DNA from: Zingiber officinale
Lineage: Eukaryota; Streptophyta; Magnoliopsida; Zingiberales; Zingiberaceae
Length of the DNA: 64,000 nucleotides
Direction of reading: 5' to 3'
NCBI RefSeq assembly: GCF_018446385.1
Contig: NC_056002.1
Coordinates: forward strand, 36,070,063-36,134,062
Part shown: positions 48,209-59,056 of the stretch, in pieces
Numbering within the stretch: position 1 is the first letter of the stretch
Layout of the letters: each line of letters opens with the position of its first letter
The notes under the pieces: generated by a model
Databases searched by the model: none
What the model saw: only the letters and a program-made list of their open reading frames with translations
Told to the model about the DNA's origin: nothing
Position numbers and translations under genes: made by a program

Positions 48209-49012
48209 GAAGTAACTTAGAGAGTCTGGGTTTTCAGTAGAGTACCTCCTATCACAAGGACTCTCCTAGGTGTACGTCTTTAGATTACGTATGTCACTTG
48301 CATAGCATATGATTAGTGAAAGCCCATTAGGTCAAGTGATAGATTTATCTATACATAGAAATATTCTCTCTTAGGAGGTTACATTCCATATAGAAGGATA
48401 GTTACCTTAGATACTCAACATTAAACAAGTATCATAAGGCTATGCCGAGCTATATCGGAATGTACACTCAAAAGAGGCAATAATTTATGCATCTATTCAA
48501 TAAAAATTCAGGTTCATGCCTAGATATAGACACACAGCAATGTATCTAGCTCAGAGATTAGATCTACACATACAAAAATACAATCTAGATAGATAAATTC
48601 ATGTTCATAAGAAAAGACTACTTACAAGCATTTCATCAAATAGAACAAGTGTCATACAAGCTTCATCAAACAAGGAAATTGGCAATTCAATAGAGTTTAC
48701 AACATTCATACATTACAATTACTTTCTACATCCTAGAACAACAAAAATTTACTCCATAATTGGAAGAACTATAATCCAAGAACTCAAATCCATATGAATT
48801 TCAAGAACCCTAAGGAAAGGGAGAAGAAACTTATCCTTGAAGTCAAGTAAAGCCCTTGGAAGCAAATCTTAGAGTGTCAATGAGAATGGAGCAGTAAGAC
48901 AGTCTCAGATTGCCTAGATAACACTTCCAGGTGCAAAGACTTGACCTAGATGGTCCCTTCTTGCCTTGGATCTTCCACCCTTGTGCAACGAGATGAAGTG
49001 CTCCTTATATAG

Positions 49013-49470
49013 AGGTGAGGGCACGGGGTGGCTATGCCTTGGGACACGGCCCGTGCCATATAGCATAGGGCAGGCCACCCTTTAGCTATTTGGCCATGCC
49101 ATTTGGCACGGCCAAAGCCAAGCTAGTTCTGGCTCTAGGCACTTGGTCGTGTCATTTGGCACGGCCAAAGCTTTCTCTGGCTTCGAGCCGTGCCAAATGG
49201 CACGACCAAAATAGAGTCTTCTCTGTTTAGCATTTATGGGTCGTGCCATTTGGCACGACCTAATCTTCAAACTTGCTTTTGGAGACATGGTCGTGCCTCT
49301 AGGCACGCCCCTAGCCAATTTTATTCTGGAAATAGGCATGGGCAGATTCCTTGTCATTTGGCATGACCATGCCCATTTCTGCTTTGGTTCTTCTTCTTGG
49401 CGATGCCATTGGGCACGACCCGTGTCTTCATTGCTTCCTTGGTCGTGCCTCAAGCATGACCAACCCAATT
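49013..49470. repeat. Cluster of palindromes in the Athila LTR
   Basis: Dyads built on GTGCCATTTGGCAC and GTGCCAAATGGCAC recur at about 49092, 49150, 49190, 49243, 49290, 49350, 49405 and 49440, mostly flanked by GGTC/GACC or GGCC. Spacing is about 45-60 bp. They lie just upstream (minus-strand sense) of the LTR TATA box. Confidence 0.85.
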
Positions 49471-49844
49471 TACATCTGGAATGACTTGGTCACTCCAATC
49501 CTTGCTTTTCTCTTTATGGGATAGACAAGGCTAGGTCATGGTCCTCTTCAATTGATCTTCTTTTATGTCTTTGAAATCTTTTTTCGCTCTAAACTGCTCT
49601 TGAAAGTGGAAATAAATACAGAACAGATCTATGAACTCAAAATAGTAATTATGCTAAAATTATCATGATAAAAGGTGCAAAAGCATAGATTATAAGCAAT
49701 GAATACATAAAGATATACGTTAAACAATACAAAATAACATATATAATCTACGCATATCATTACTCCCTTTTCTAGGGAGTGTGGAGTCACCTTGAAGGAG
49801 GTACTAAGGTGATGACTTCATCTTTTTTCAATAATCGATAATAG

Positions 49845-50105
49845 ATGCCCTGGGTCAATGGTGCAGTGGCAAGGCACCTTCTCAGACATCTAAAGATCGG
49901 ATCTCAATCTTGGCGAATTAACAAATGAATTTTCCTTATTAGGCGGTTGACCTGAGAACACTGGATTGATGGACCACCCACTATGAGCACTTTCTAATTT
50001 ATTCTAGTGGTCGATGAGAAACATCAATAGAATCGGATTGGTAGTCCCTAAGATTAATTAGCTAAGCGAAATACCTAGTGTCAACTAAAAAAATAAAATA
50101 AATAT
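49845..50105 (+). mobile_element. tRNA-derived SINE, family D
   Basis: It starts with CCCTGGGTCAATGGTGCAGTG, whose A box is TGGTGCAGTGGCAAGG. A degenerate B box follows (GATCGGATCTCAATCTTGG, about 49905), then a body with a GATTGATGGACCACCCACTAT block. It ends in an A-rich tail (about 50085-50110). No clear TSD was found. Confidence 0.65.
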
Positions 50106-50109
50106 AAAT

Positions 50110-51170
50110 ATAAAAACTGACGATAGATATTAAAACTAGAAATCTAAAAATGTAAATCAGTCATGACCAACTCATTGAAATATGGTGTCAACAATCAAAA
50201 CTATATGTTAATCAATTCAACCACAATAGAGAAATCGAGATTATGTAACATAAGCAAGTCATGTGTCCTATGAGGAATATCCCCTTAATCCAAATGTAAA
50301 GGGAGCCTTCACACAAATTATATCACTTGACACTTTACAAACAAACGTGCACCATTCTCCTGTTTTTAGTCTTCTTGTCATTAGAAAGTAGCGATTGAAT
50401 TTTATATATATGAAAAATGCTCATTTATTCTTCGTCGTAACTAGTAGACATCCAAGTGGAGGATATATATGCCACAAATTTTCAATCGTATAGACTATCA
50501 ACTCTAATATTAAATACAACAAAGTATATTCATCATGAAGAGATTTATCCATGTAAATTTTATGCATGTATTGCTCAGTTTATTGATCTGGATTAGGTCT
50601 GTTTTTATTTCACTACAATAATTAACATAGAGAAACACAAACTAATTAATATAACAATATACTTGCCTTTGCTCCAATCGAATACATTAAGCTCATGATA
50701 TTGCCTTCAAGTCCATATACTAGAGCTCAAAGCCATCAAAGCGAACTAGTAAAGATGCTTGATCACTACACATAAAGATCACTTCCTTAATCGTTTTCTA
50801 CAAAACCTAATGAATACGATAATCCACACATGATATGAATAAAAAAATTAAAAGTGTTTTTTATTCTCTCTAATCTTAAACACTCTGTTAGTAAAAAATA
50901 TTAAGAGAGCAAACTAATAAAAAGTTATAGAAATATCAATCAACCAACCAACCTATCAAACCACTATTTTACAGCCCTCCGCAACTAGTTTTGGCCAGAG
51001 CTAGCTGTTGAAGATCTTGAAGTGACATATTGGTATCAATACATGAACTTTTCAAATGTCTTCTAACTTATCGATCCTTGCAAAACTTTAAAAAATGATA
51101 ATTTATCAAAGGTTGCAAATTTTTAAATTGACTAAAAGATATGTATTACTTTGATATTTATGAGGGGACG
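50110..51170. other. AT-rich non-coding DNA
   Basis: No reading frame, RNA gene or element end is recognised. It is mostly A/T-rich unique-looking sequence, part of the distal upstream region of the receptor-kinase gene. Confidence 0.5.
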
Positions 51171-51174
51171 CATT

Positions 51175-52105
51175 ATGTGATTTTTTTTCATCTTTTCTTT
51201 TTCTTCTTTTTATCTTTCCTCCCTTCTATGTCAAACTCTTTTCTCTTTATTTTCCTTTATTCTTTTTCTTTTCTTTTACATGCATAACGTGAGTCTAACA
51301 TACAAATCATATTAGACCCTCAGTATTTAGGATTTAGTTTATTCATTCGATAATATTTTAACATCTTTGTATAAAATGAAATAAATAATAAAGGACACCA
51401 TTGAACTCTTTTGCAGCCTCAAAAATTTATAGGACCTAAAATGATTGTAATATAAGGTCTCTAAATCGATCAGTGAATTTTGACCTAAACACACTGATTG
51501 ACCTAAGTAAGTTCGATTGAACTCATTTCAAGTTCTACGAATTTTTGAGATTGCAAAAAGTTCAATGGTGCCCTCCAATATTTATTTTGACTTCTCCAGA
51601 AATGTTAAAATATAATAAGAAAAAAATCGACAAAAATTTCCACGTTTGGCCTGATATGATTCGCATCCGGCCAAATAGGGGGAAGGGGGGACGGGGTTGT
51701 CGATTCTTCCTTATTATATTTTTAACACCTCTGGAAAGCTGAAATAAATAATGGAGGGTATCGTTGGACGCCTTGCAACATCAAAAATCCATAGGACTTG
51801 AAATTATTACAACATGAGATCTTTATGTTGATAAATAAGTTTTGACCAAAATTCATTAATTGACCTAGACATATCCAATTAGATCATTTCAAGTCCTATT
51901 GATTACTGAGGTTGTAAGGAGTCCAATGATATCCTTCATTGTTTAGTTTAGCTTGTCCGAAGATGATTTACTTATCAGATTCACATTATGCATGCATGCA
52001 AAAAGAGAAGAAAGAGATGAGAGGAGAAGAAAGATAAAAAAATTTGCATGTATAGGAGAGAAGAAAGAGGAAAGAGAAAGAGAAAAAAATTAATTTTGAT
52101 GGAGT
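51175..52105. repeat. Large foldback (inverted-repeat) element
   Basis: Two arms of about 460 bp are inverted around about 51665. The outer parts are pyrimidine-rich (51180-51290) and purine-rich (51990-52100). Inside each arm is a smaller inverted repeat around CACCATTGAACTC / AGTTCAATGGTG (51395 and 51560; counterparts near 51750 and 51930). A central stem pairs AAAATATAATAAG with CTTATTATATTTTT. No ORF. Terminal duplications are unclear. It is a MITE or foldback transposon that could form a long hairpin RNA. Confidence 0.75.
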
Positions 52106-52402
52106 AGAATTATATAATTAAGTATGATAAATGATAAAATAGTATACAAATTTTAGTTAATTTAGAAATCTATTTGTGCCCTTTACTAAATTGCCAGAAA
52201 ATTATAAAATGTTAGGGAAATTTTAAATTTAATTTAATTTAACAATTTGACAAAGCAAACAAAATATATATAATCATTTTTATCTAAAGTATTAATTGTT
52301 TAAGGTGCAACACTGCCCAATAGTAGCCAACATGCAGTGGATGACTGGGCTAGATTTGTCTTAGTAACAGCCCAAATACCTAATATCTCATCTAATCAAT
52401 TT

Positions 52403-52908
52403 TAGGGGTGTAAATAAATTAAGTTATTTGTGAGATATTTGAAGTTCAATTCAATAAAAGTTCGTTTGAAATCGTTTAATGAGGTTCGTTAAGATAAATA
52501 AATCAAGCTCAAATTTTATAATACTCGACTCGTTAGTTCGTGAACATGTTTATTAGTAAGCTCATGAATTAATTTTTAAATGAAAAATAATAATTTAGAT
52601 ATTGAATTATAGATTTTATGCTTTACTTCTGAAAAATATAGACAAATATATTAAATTTATTTATTAGAATAAAATTATAAATTTTAAGAAAAATGTTATA
52701 ATTTTTTCTAAATATATAATTTAGTTTTTAATTAATATTTAAATTTATAATTTATAATTATTAAGTTTATTTAGGCTCGATAAAAGCTCAAATAAGCTTG
52801 TGAGCCATGAATATATTCGTTAAATAAAGTTCGAATTCGGCTCGATTATAAACAAGCCAAATTTAAACATTTAAAACTTCGGCTCAACTCGGCTCGATTA
52901 CACCCTTA
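52403..52908. mobile_element. hAT-type MITE with 8-bp TSD
   Basis: The left end is TAGGGGTGTAAA and the right end TTACACCCTTA. Perfect 8-bp TSD ATCAATTT at 52395-52402 and 52909-52916. The AT-rich core holds the CTCGATTATAAACAAGCC / GGCTCGATAAAAGCTC motifs common in plant hAT MITEs. It lies about 0.6 kb upstream of the duplicated promoter region of the receptor kinase. Confidence 0.9.
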
Positions 52909-53484
52909 ATCAATTTATAAGAGGGCAAAAAAAAAAAAAAAATTTAAAAGCACCTCATTTTCATTATTACCAACAAGGCACTCTATTATTATTATTATTA
53001 TTATTATTAGTCTACACACCCATGTGCACCTTTTGTGAGAACCATCCAAATGGAGTTACTTATTTGGTTCATTTGTATGGATTAATTATTCCGCCTATCT
53101 AGAATGACTTGATTTATTAATCATTTTGTTTGTTCGATTCAAAGACTACTTTGGATCGACTAACTCATTTAAATCGACTAACTTGCATAAAGTTATAAAA
53201 TTACCTTTTCAACCAATCCAAACACGCCTACTTTTTCGGTACGCCGGGTCAATTATTTAGATTCTGATTCACCCTAAAACTTTTATTTGTCGAACCATGA
53301 TAATGTAAAAATAGGGAGATTTTCCTTAGATTTTGTCAGCGAAAAGATTTTTGTAAGGAAAGGATCATCCTAATTAAAATTTTCAAGTCAACATCAGTTT
53401 CATTTTTCTTTTCAACTTGTACTTTCTTCATACTCACCGGATCATCAACCTGGAGGCCGCCGGCTTCCGGCTGCGGCCTTATCC
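52909..53484. other. Distal promoter region, no element recognised
   Basis: It holds an (ATT)n run at about 52986-53008 and a short GC-rich patch at 53450-53478. Nothing codes. It is probably part of the receptor-kinase upstream region. Confidence 0.45.
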
Positions 53485-53712
53485 ATTAATTAATCCTTTT
53501 GACTTTCCTATCTAAACAAAAGTCAACGACTGAAGATGCACGCAAATGAGTCAATCTCAGTAAACATGCTATAGATGAGCTCCTACCTTGCAGCATCTAT
53601 TAATTAATCCCTTTGACTATACTGTCCAAACAAAAGTCAACAACTGAAGATCTACGCAAATGAGTCCATCTCAGTAAACATGCTATAAATGAGCTCCCAC
53701 ATTGCAGCATCT
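53485..53712 (+). promoter_or_regulatory. Duplicated core promoter with W-boxes and TATA
   Basis: Two direct units of about 115 bp (53485-53599 and 53600-53712) both contain TTGAC (53499, 53613) and inverted GTCAA (53522, 53636) W-box cores, which are WRKY-factor sites. Both also contain ATCTCAGTAAACATGCTATA. Only the second has a consensus TATAAA (53684-53689); the first reads TATAGA. A start about 25-30 bp downstream of the second TATA would give a very short leader before the ATG at 53732. Confidence 0.65.
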
Positions 53713-53731
53713 CTCTCGGAAATCGATCACG

Positions 53732-56656
53732 ATGAAGAGCGCCGTTATTGCTTGCTTCCTCTGCTTGCTACTCTCTACTGGGTTTACTTCCCCCTCCAAC
53801 GCCGGCGACACGTTAACGCCACGACGGCCCATCTCCGACGATGGAAGTACCTTGACCTCGGACGGCGGCAGGTTCCAATTGGGCTTCTTTAGCCCCGTCG
53901 CCGGTTCCCCCGACCGCTACATCGGCATTTGGTACAACATCTCCGCCCGCACCGTCGTATGGGTCGCCAACCGCGGCAGACCGATCACCGGCCGCTCCGG
54001 CCACCTCTCCATGTCGGAAAACGGAAGTCTCCTCCTCACCGACGGAAGAAGCTCCACCATCTACTGGTCCTCGAGCTCGCCGGCTTTGGTGGAACCCGAA
54101 GCGCGACTCCTGGAGAGCGGTAACTTCGTCGTCATGGAGAACGGAAGCGACCCCAGCAGCTCAGCCGCGTGGCAGAGCTTCGACCACCCTACTGACACGC
54201 TCCTCCCAGGGATGAAGCTTGGGTGGAACCTCAGCAGCGGACTGAACCGCAACCTCACCTCGTGGGCGACCTCCAGCGATCCGTCTCCAGGAGACTACGT
54301 GGCGGGCATCGACGTGGCCGGCGTACCCCAGCTGTTGGTGTGGTCCGGGACGCAGCAGATCTGGCGCGGCGGCCCGTGGAACGGCATCCGCTTCAGCGGC
54401 AGCCCGGCGATGAGGCCGGACAACGCCCTAACTCTGCATTACCAGTTCACATCAAACTCCGACGAGACCGTCTACTGGTTCTACCTGGAAAGCTCCACCC
54501 TCTTGTCGAGATTAGTCCTCAACGAAAGGGGCCTCCTCGAGCGATTCTTCTGGTACGACATCGGACAACTCTGGGTGTCCCTCGGCGCCTCGCCCAACGC
54601 CAGCAGGAACCCGTGCAACAAGCGAGTGTCCTCCTGCGGCGCCAACGGCGTCTGCAGCCCCCATGCGCCGACCTGCACGTGCCTCCAGGGGTTTCGCCCC
54701 AAGAATCGGCGAACCTGGGAAGACGGGTGCGAGAGAGAGCTCCCGGAGGCCGACTGCCGGAGCAGGACCGACACCTTTGTCATGATGAACAACACCAAGC
54801 TTCCGGACACGTCAAAGGCGACGGCAAACCGGAGCACGGCGAGTCTGGACATGTGCAGGGACTGGTGCTTGACGAACTGCTCTTGCACTGCTTATGCCGC
54901 TTCTAACCTCAGCAGCAATGTCAGTGGATGCCTGATCTGGACATCGGACCTCTACGATCTCACGCTATACGACAACGAAGATCCAGGACAGGATCTCTAT
55001 GTTCGACAAGTAGAATCAAGACCTTTGAACAAAGGTATTTCTTCAGTCCCTCCATTGCTTACCTTCCACTGTTCCTTTCAGTCTTTTATCTCTAGTTTTT
55101 TCAGGATTATCGACCAATTCTCTCCTCCGGAGAGCATCAGCATTGATCATTGTTTCAGTAATACTCGTGGCTTTTCTCCTTTCACTTTTGTCGTGCTGGA
55201 TTTGGAGAAGAAAGAAGAGAAGTAAACATGACCACTTGTTCTTGTTTAATTGGTTTTATTTCAGTCTTTCAGGATGCGAAGGTAACACTTATTTCATATT
55301 TTACATTATGATAGGTCTGTATTGTGATGAGGAAGAGACTGAAGGAAAGGACTTGGATTTGCCGTTATTTGATTTGAACACGATTGCTGAAGCGACTAAC
55401 AACTTCTCGGTGAACAATAAGCTTGGCCAAGGGGGGTTTGGGCCTGTATATAAGGTATCATGTAGTTGTACAACTGTATGAATTGAGCATCAATTTGATT
55501 GGCATGGATTACAGGGGAGGCTGGTTGAAGGACAAGAAATAGCTGTGAAAAGGCTATCCAAAACATCATCGCAAGGCGTCGACGAGTTTAAGAATGAGGT
55601 CATGCTGATTGCTAAGTTGCAACATCGAAATCTCGTTCGACTTCTTGGTTGTTGCATTCAAGGAGGAGAAAGGATCTTGGTCTATGAGTACATGCCCAAT
55701 GGAAGCTTGGATGCTTTTCTATTTGGTTGGATTATACCTTCTGTTTTTCCCCCTCTCCTATTTGGTTCATATTAATGTTATTCCGAATTTGTATGCAGAT
55801 GAAGCTAAAAGGGCATTGTTGGATTGGAAAAAGTGTCGAAACATTATACTTGGGATTGCTCGAGGACTTCTTTACCTTCATCAAGATTCTAGACTTAGAA
55901 TTATTCATAGAGACCTAAAAGCTAGTAATGTTCTTCTTGATAAAGAACTGATGCCCAAAATATCAGATTTTGGTATGGCGAGGATTTTTGGAGGAGAGGA
56001 TACAGAAGCAAATACGAGGAGAGTTGTTGGAACATAGTAAGTTCTTTCACTTTGATCATTGTCTAGATCATTTGAACATTTATTAATTATTTTTGCATTG
56101 ATTGATATAGTGGTTACATGTCACCTGAATATGCAATGGATGGAATCTTTTCGGTTAAGTCGGATGTATTTAGTTTCGGAGTTTTGCTACTTGAGATCAT
56201 AACCGGTAGGAAGAATCGAGGAGTTTATCACTCTACCCTACAATTAAATCTTCTTGGCCATGTATGTGTTACAAATATTTACTCAAGTAGCTAGAATTCG
56301 TTGTTTGATCAATACATATAAGTCTAACTTCATTTTTTTCCCTTCAGATATGGAGTTTATGGAAAGAAGGTAAAGTTATGGAATTAGTTAACCAATCTAT
56401 TGATCATTCATCATCGGCAGCTGAGATTCTTCATTGCATAAAAATTGCTCTTTTATGTGTTCAAGAGCGACCCGGAGATAGACCGACAATGTATTCAGTA
56501 TTGAAAATGTTAGATAACGATAATATTGTAGAAATTGAACCTAGTCAACCTGGATTCATCGACTTTAGAGGCCCCCTTGATCAGACTAATTCATCAATAA
56601 GAGAACAAGATTTGTCACTCAACTATGCTTCTATGACAATGCCACAAGGTCGATAG
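53732..56656 (+). CDS. G-type lectin S-receptor-like serine/threonine-protein kinase, 7 exons
   Basis: Plasma-membrane receptor kinase. Inferred exons are 53732-55034, 55105-about 55221, about 55314-55454, 55515-55725, 55799-56036, 56111-56261 and 56348-56656. The second/third exon junction is ambiguous because the frame stays open there. The protein has a signal peptide ([14 protein letters not shown]), a bulb-lectin domain (about 25-135), an S-locus glycoprotein domain ([13 protein letters not shown]), a Cys-rich/PAN region ([31 protein letters not shown]) and a TM helix ([20 protein letters not shown]). The kinase has [27 protein letters not shown] and DFG, so it is RD-type and looks active. 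The upstream ATG at 53702 is less likely because it would precede the signal peptide by 10 residues and lie at the expected transcription start. Family roles are self-incompatibility-like or immune perception; the ligand is unknown. Confidence 0.9.
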
Positions 56657-56907
56657 AATGAAATACATTTTAGTAGTATGAAATGTAAATGTTTTAGACT
56701 CTTCAGGTTTAGTATATGTGAATTTTGTAGAAAAATTATGTTCCTAGTTCTATATAGTGAGCAACCTTACACTCTTATGTTCTCTTTTACTGTCTTATTA
56801 TGTGGGTCTAAACATATGTCTAAAAATGTTTGCAAATACATTTTAGAAGACACTTGCTAAATGAAAGAGCTCTCGATTGATAGAACAGTTCCAAGCAATG
56901 AATCGAG
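56657..56907. other. 3' flank of receptor kinase
   Basis: AT-rich sequence between the stop codon and a copia LTR, presumably holding the 3' UTR and poly(A) signals. No separate gene is seen. Confidence 0.5.
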
Positions 56908-59056
56908 TGTTAGATTATATAATTAGAATTATTTATTTATAACCTTGAGGGCAATTTAGTCTTTTATCTTTTTAATTTAGACTTTAGGTTTTCTAATAAT
57001 TTACTATATAAGACTTTGTACTCTTTATTTACTTACAACCCTTTTTTTGGATTCATTAATAAAGATGACTATTTTTCTTTGGCATCAATTTCTACATGGT
57101 ATCAGAGCCTTCATCTCTATGTTTTTGATAATTAGATTGAAGAGTTGTTAATTCACTATATTAGATTCATCAACTGTACAGTTTTGATTGAGTTTTTTTT
57201 GGTTTCGCAATACTTGGTTTTGTTTGGTGTTCGGTTATTCGTGAACATAATTTGTTCTATCATCATGAGTGGTCGCATAGAAGATTTGCTTCAATTGATC
57301 AGTGTCCAATTGGATGGAAAAAATTATTCGTATTGAGGATAAGTTATGAAAAAAATTTTGCGAGGAAAATCTATGTGGGGATATGTTTTAGGTGTGCGAA
57401 TTCAACCTACGGACATTAATGCTGATGATTATGCAAAGTCGTTGGATGCTTGGGAGACCGATAATGCGAAGATTATTACATGGATCAATAATTCTGTTAC
57501 AACCCATTGGTGCTCAGTTGGCCAAGTACGAGACAGTCAAAGAGGTTTGGGATCATCTGGCAAGATTATATACGCAGTCTAACTTTGCCAAACAATATCA
57601 ATTAGAAGCAGATATACGTGCACTTCAGCAACAAGATATGGGGATCCAAGATTTTTATTCTGCCATGTCGAAACTATGGGACCAGTTAGCACTCACAGAA
57701 TCCTCAGAATTACGAGCATTCCCAGCTTATGTCACTCGTAGAGAAGAGTAACGTCTGGTCCAATTCTTGATGGCTCTTTGTGATGACTTTGAAGAATTGC
57801 GTGGAATAATTTTATATCATAGTCCTCTCCCTTCCGTTAATTCAATAGTACATGAATTGCTAGCTGAGGGGATTCGTCTTAAGTCTCAGGTTGATAAGAG
57901 GACTGTTACACCATCTACGCCATCTATTTTTGCAACACCACAGCAATCTATGCCGCATAATCAAAGTAGGTCAACTTCGAAGGTTTCTAGTGATGAGTGT
58001 GCTTATTGCAAAGAAAAAGGGCATTGGAAGTCTCAATGTCCATTATTGTTGAATAAAGGTAAACTACCACAGCAACAAAAACGACCATCACAACAACAAT
58101 ATCAGTAGCAATGACCTCAATAGCCACCATTGCTACATCAGAATGCTTCATGAAAATATAGTAATCAACCACAACAGCTGCCAAATGAACTATCTCAGTT
58201 TAGTAATGCAGTTGTTGCCCCCTCTTTAGATCCTTATATGCTTGAGCAGTTTCAACAATTCCTTGCTTCACAACCCTCTGCCATGTCTGCTTCTTCTCAT
58301 ATAGGTTTGTCATCCTCCAGTACATCAAGTATATCTTCCTCTTTATGGATCTTAGATTCTGGAGCCTCTCATCATATGTCACCTAACTTATCATCTTTTA
58401 TCTCCTTATCTTCTAATTCATCTTTATCAGTTATGACGGCTGATGGTACTCCAATGTCATTATTAGGTGTTGGTTTTGTTGTTACAACTTGCTTGTCTCT
58501 TCCTGATGTCTATTATATTCCTAGTCTAACACTTAATCTTATTTCTGTTAGTCAATTGTCTAAGTCTGAATATTTAATATATTTTTCTTTGTCCAATTGT
58601 TATGTGCAAGACCCGCGATCTCAGAAGGTGATTGGGATAGGCCGTAGACAAGGGGGACTCTATGTTTTGGATAAGCTTCAAGTACCAGATGTTGCAACTT
58701 CTAGTGTCGATTTATCATCTTTCTGATTGAGTTGTTCTTCTTTTGATTTTTACTTGTGGCATACTCGTCTAGTTCATATTTCAGCCTCTCATTTACAATG
58801 TTTAGCTTCGTTTGGAGTATTAGGAACTTTAAAAAGTCATGATATTTCAGATTGTAGTAGTTGTAAACTGGTAACATTTTCTGCATTACCTTTTAATAAA
58901 AGTCTATCTTTTTCTCCTAATCATTTTGATCTTATTCATTCTGATGTATGAGGGTCTTCTCCTGTTACTACAAAAGAAGGATCAAGATATTATGTTTCTT
59001 CATTGCACTCGTTATACTTGGATTTATCTTATGAAACATAGATCTTATTATCTTAT
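56908..59056 (+). mobile_element. Ty1/copia element, 5' half
   Basis: The 5' LTR is 189 bp (56908-57096; TGTTAGATTA...TTTCTACA). It is followed at once by the tRNA-Met PBS TGGTATCAGAGCC (57097-57109). The coding region runs to about 59056, where the LTR of Tat copy 2 begins. The 3' part probably lies beyond the window. The element starts 251 bp after the receptor-kinase stop. Confidence 0.88.
57265..59056 (+). pseudogene. Copia gag-protease-integrase (start), mutated
   Basis: Gag starts MSGRIEDLLQLISVQLDGKN. A zinc knuckle CAYCKEKGHWKSQC is at about 57997. Protease WILDSGASHHMSP is at about 58347. The pre-integrase GAG domain has LWHTRLVHIS (about 58755) and the HHCC tail CSSCKL. The integrase begins with FDLIHSDV (about 58925). 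Stops are at 57334, 57749, 58106, 58724 and 58949, with a frame change around 57500. It is inactive and interrupted at 59057. Confidence 0.85.

Larger units (their letters stand above)
42278..49759 (-). mobile_element. Athila-type Ty3/gypsy element, reverse strand, 3' truncated
   Basis: From right to left: LTR (49759-47075), PBS with GGCGCCGTTACTGAAGAC on the minus strand (about 47048-47068), gag (46770-45300), and protease (43066-42278). No RT or integrase follows, because the copia sequences cut the element at 42277. A Harbinger element (43102-45296) and a TRIM (47458-48208) were inserted later. Athila identity rests on PBS type and on the gag/protease motifs. Confidence 0.82.
47075..49759 (-). 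repeat. 5' LTR of the Athila element, with nested TRIM
   Basis: On the plus strand it runs from TGATGTGAAACC to GCATATCA, so on the minus strand it is a TG...CA LTR of about 1.93 kb without the TRIM. A TATA box (CTATATAAG on minus, about 48993-49003) marks the promoter. The U3 side (49010-49470) carries a cluster of about eight palindromes of the type GTCGTGCCATTTGGCACGAC. Confidence 0.75.

Noticed and set aside
49082..49484. ORFs with repeated WHD/NDT-like units near 49.1-49.5 kb
   Set aside because: They are translations of the GTGCCATTTGGCAC palindrome cluster in the Athila LTR.
54223..54906. 227-codon open frame overlapping the receptor-kinase first exon in another frame
   Set aside because: It is an Arg/Pro/Gln-rich shadow created by the GC-rich lectin exon. 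It has no domain, and the real frame has clear S-domain homology.
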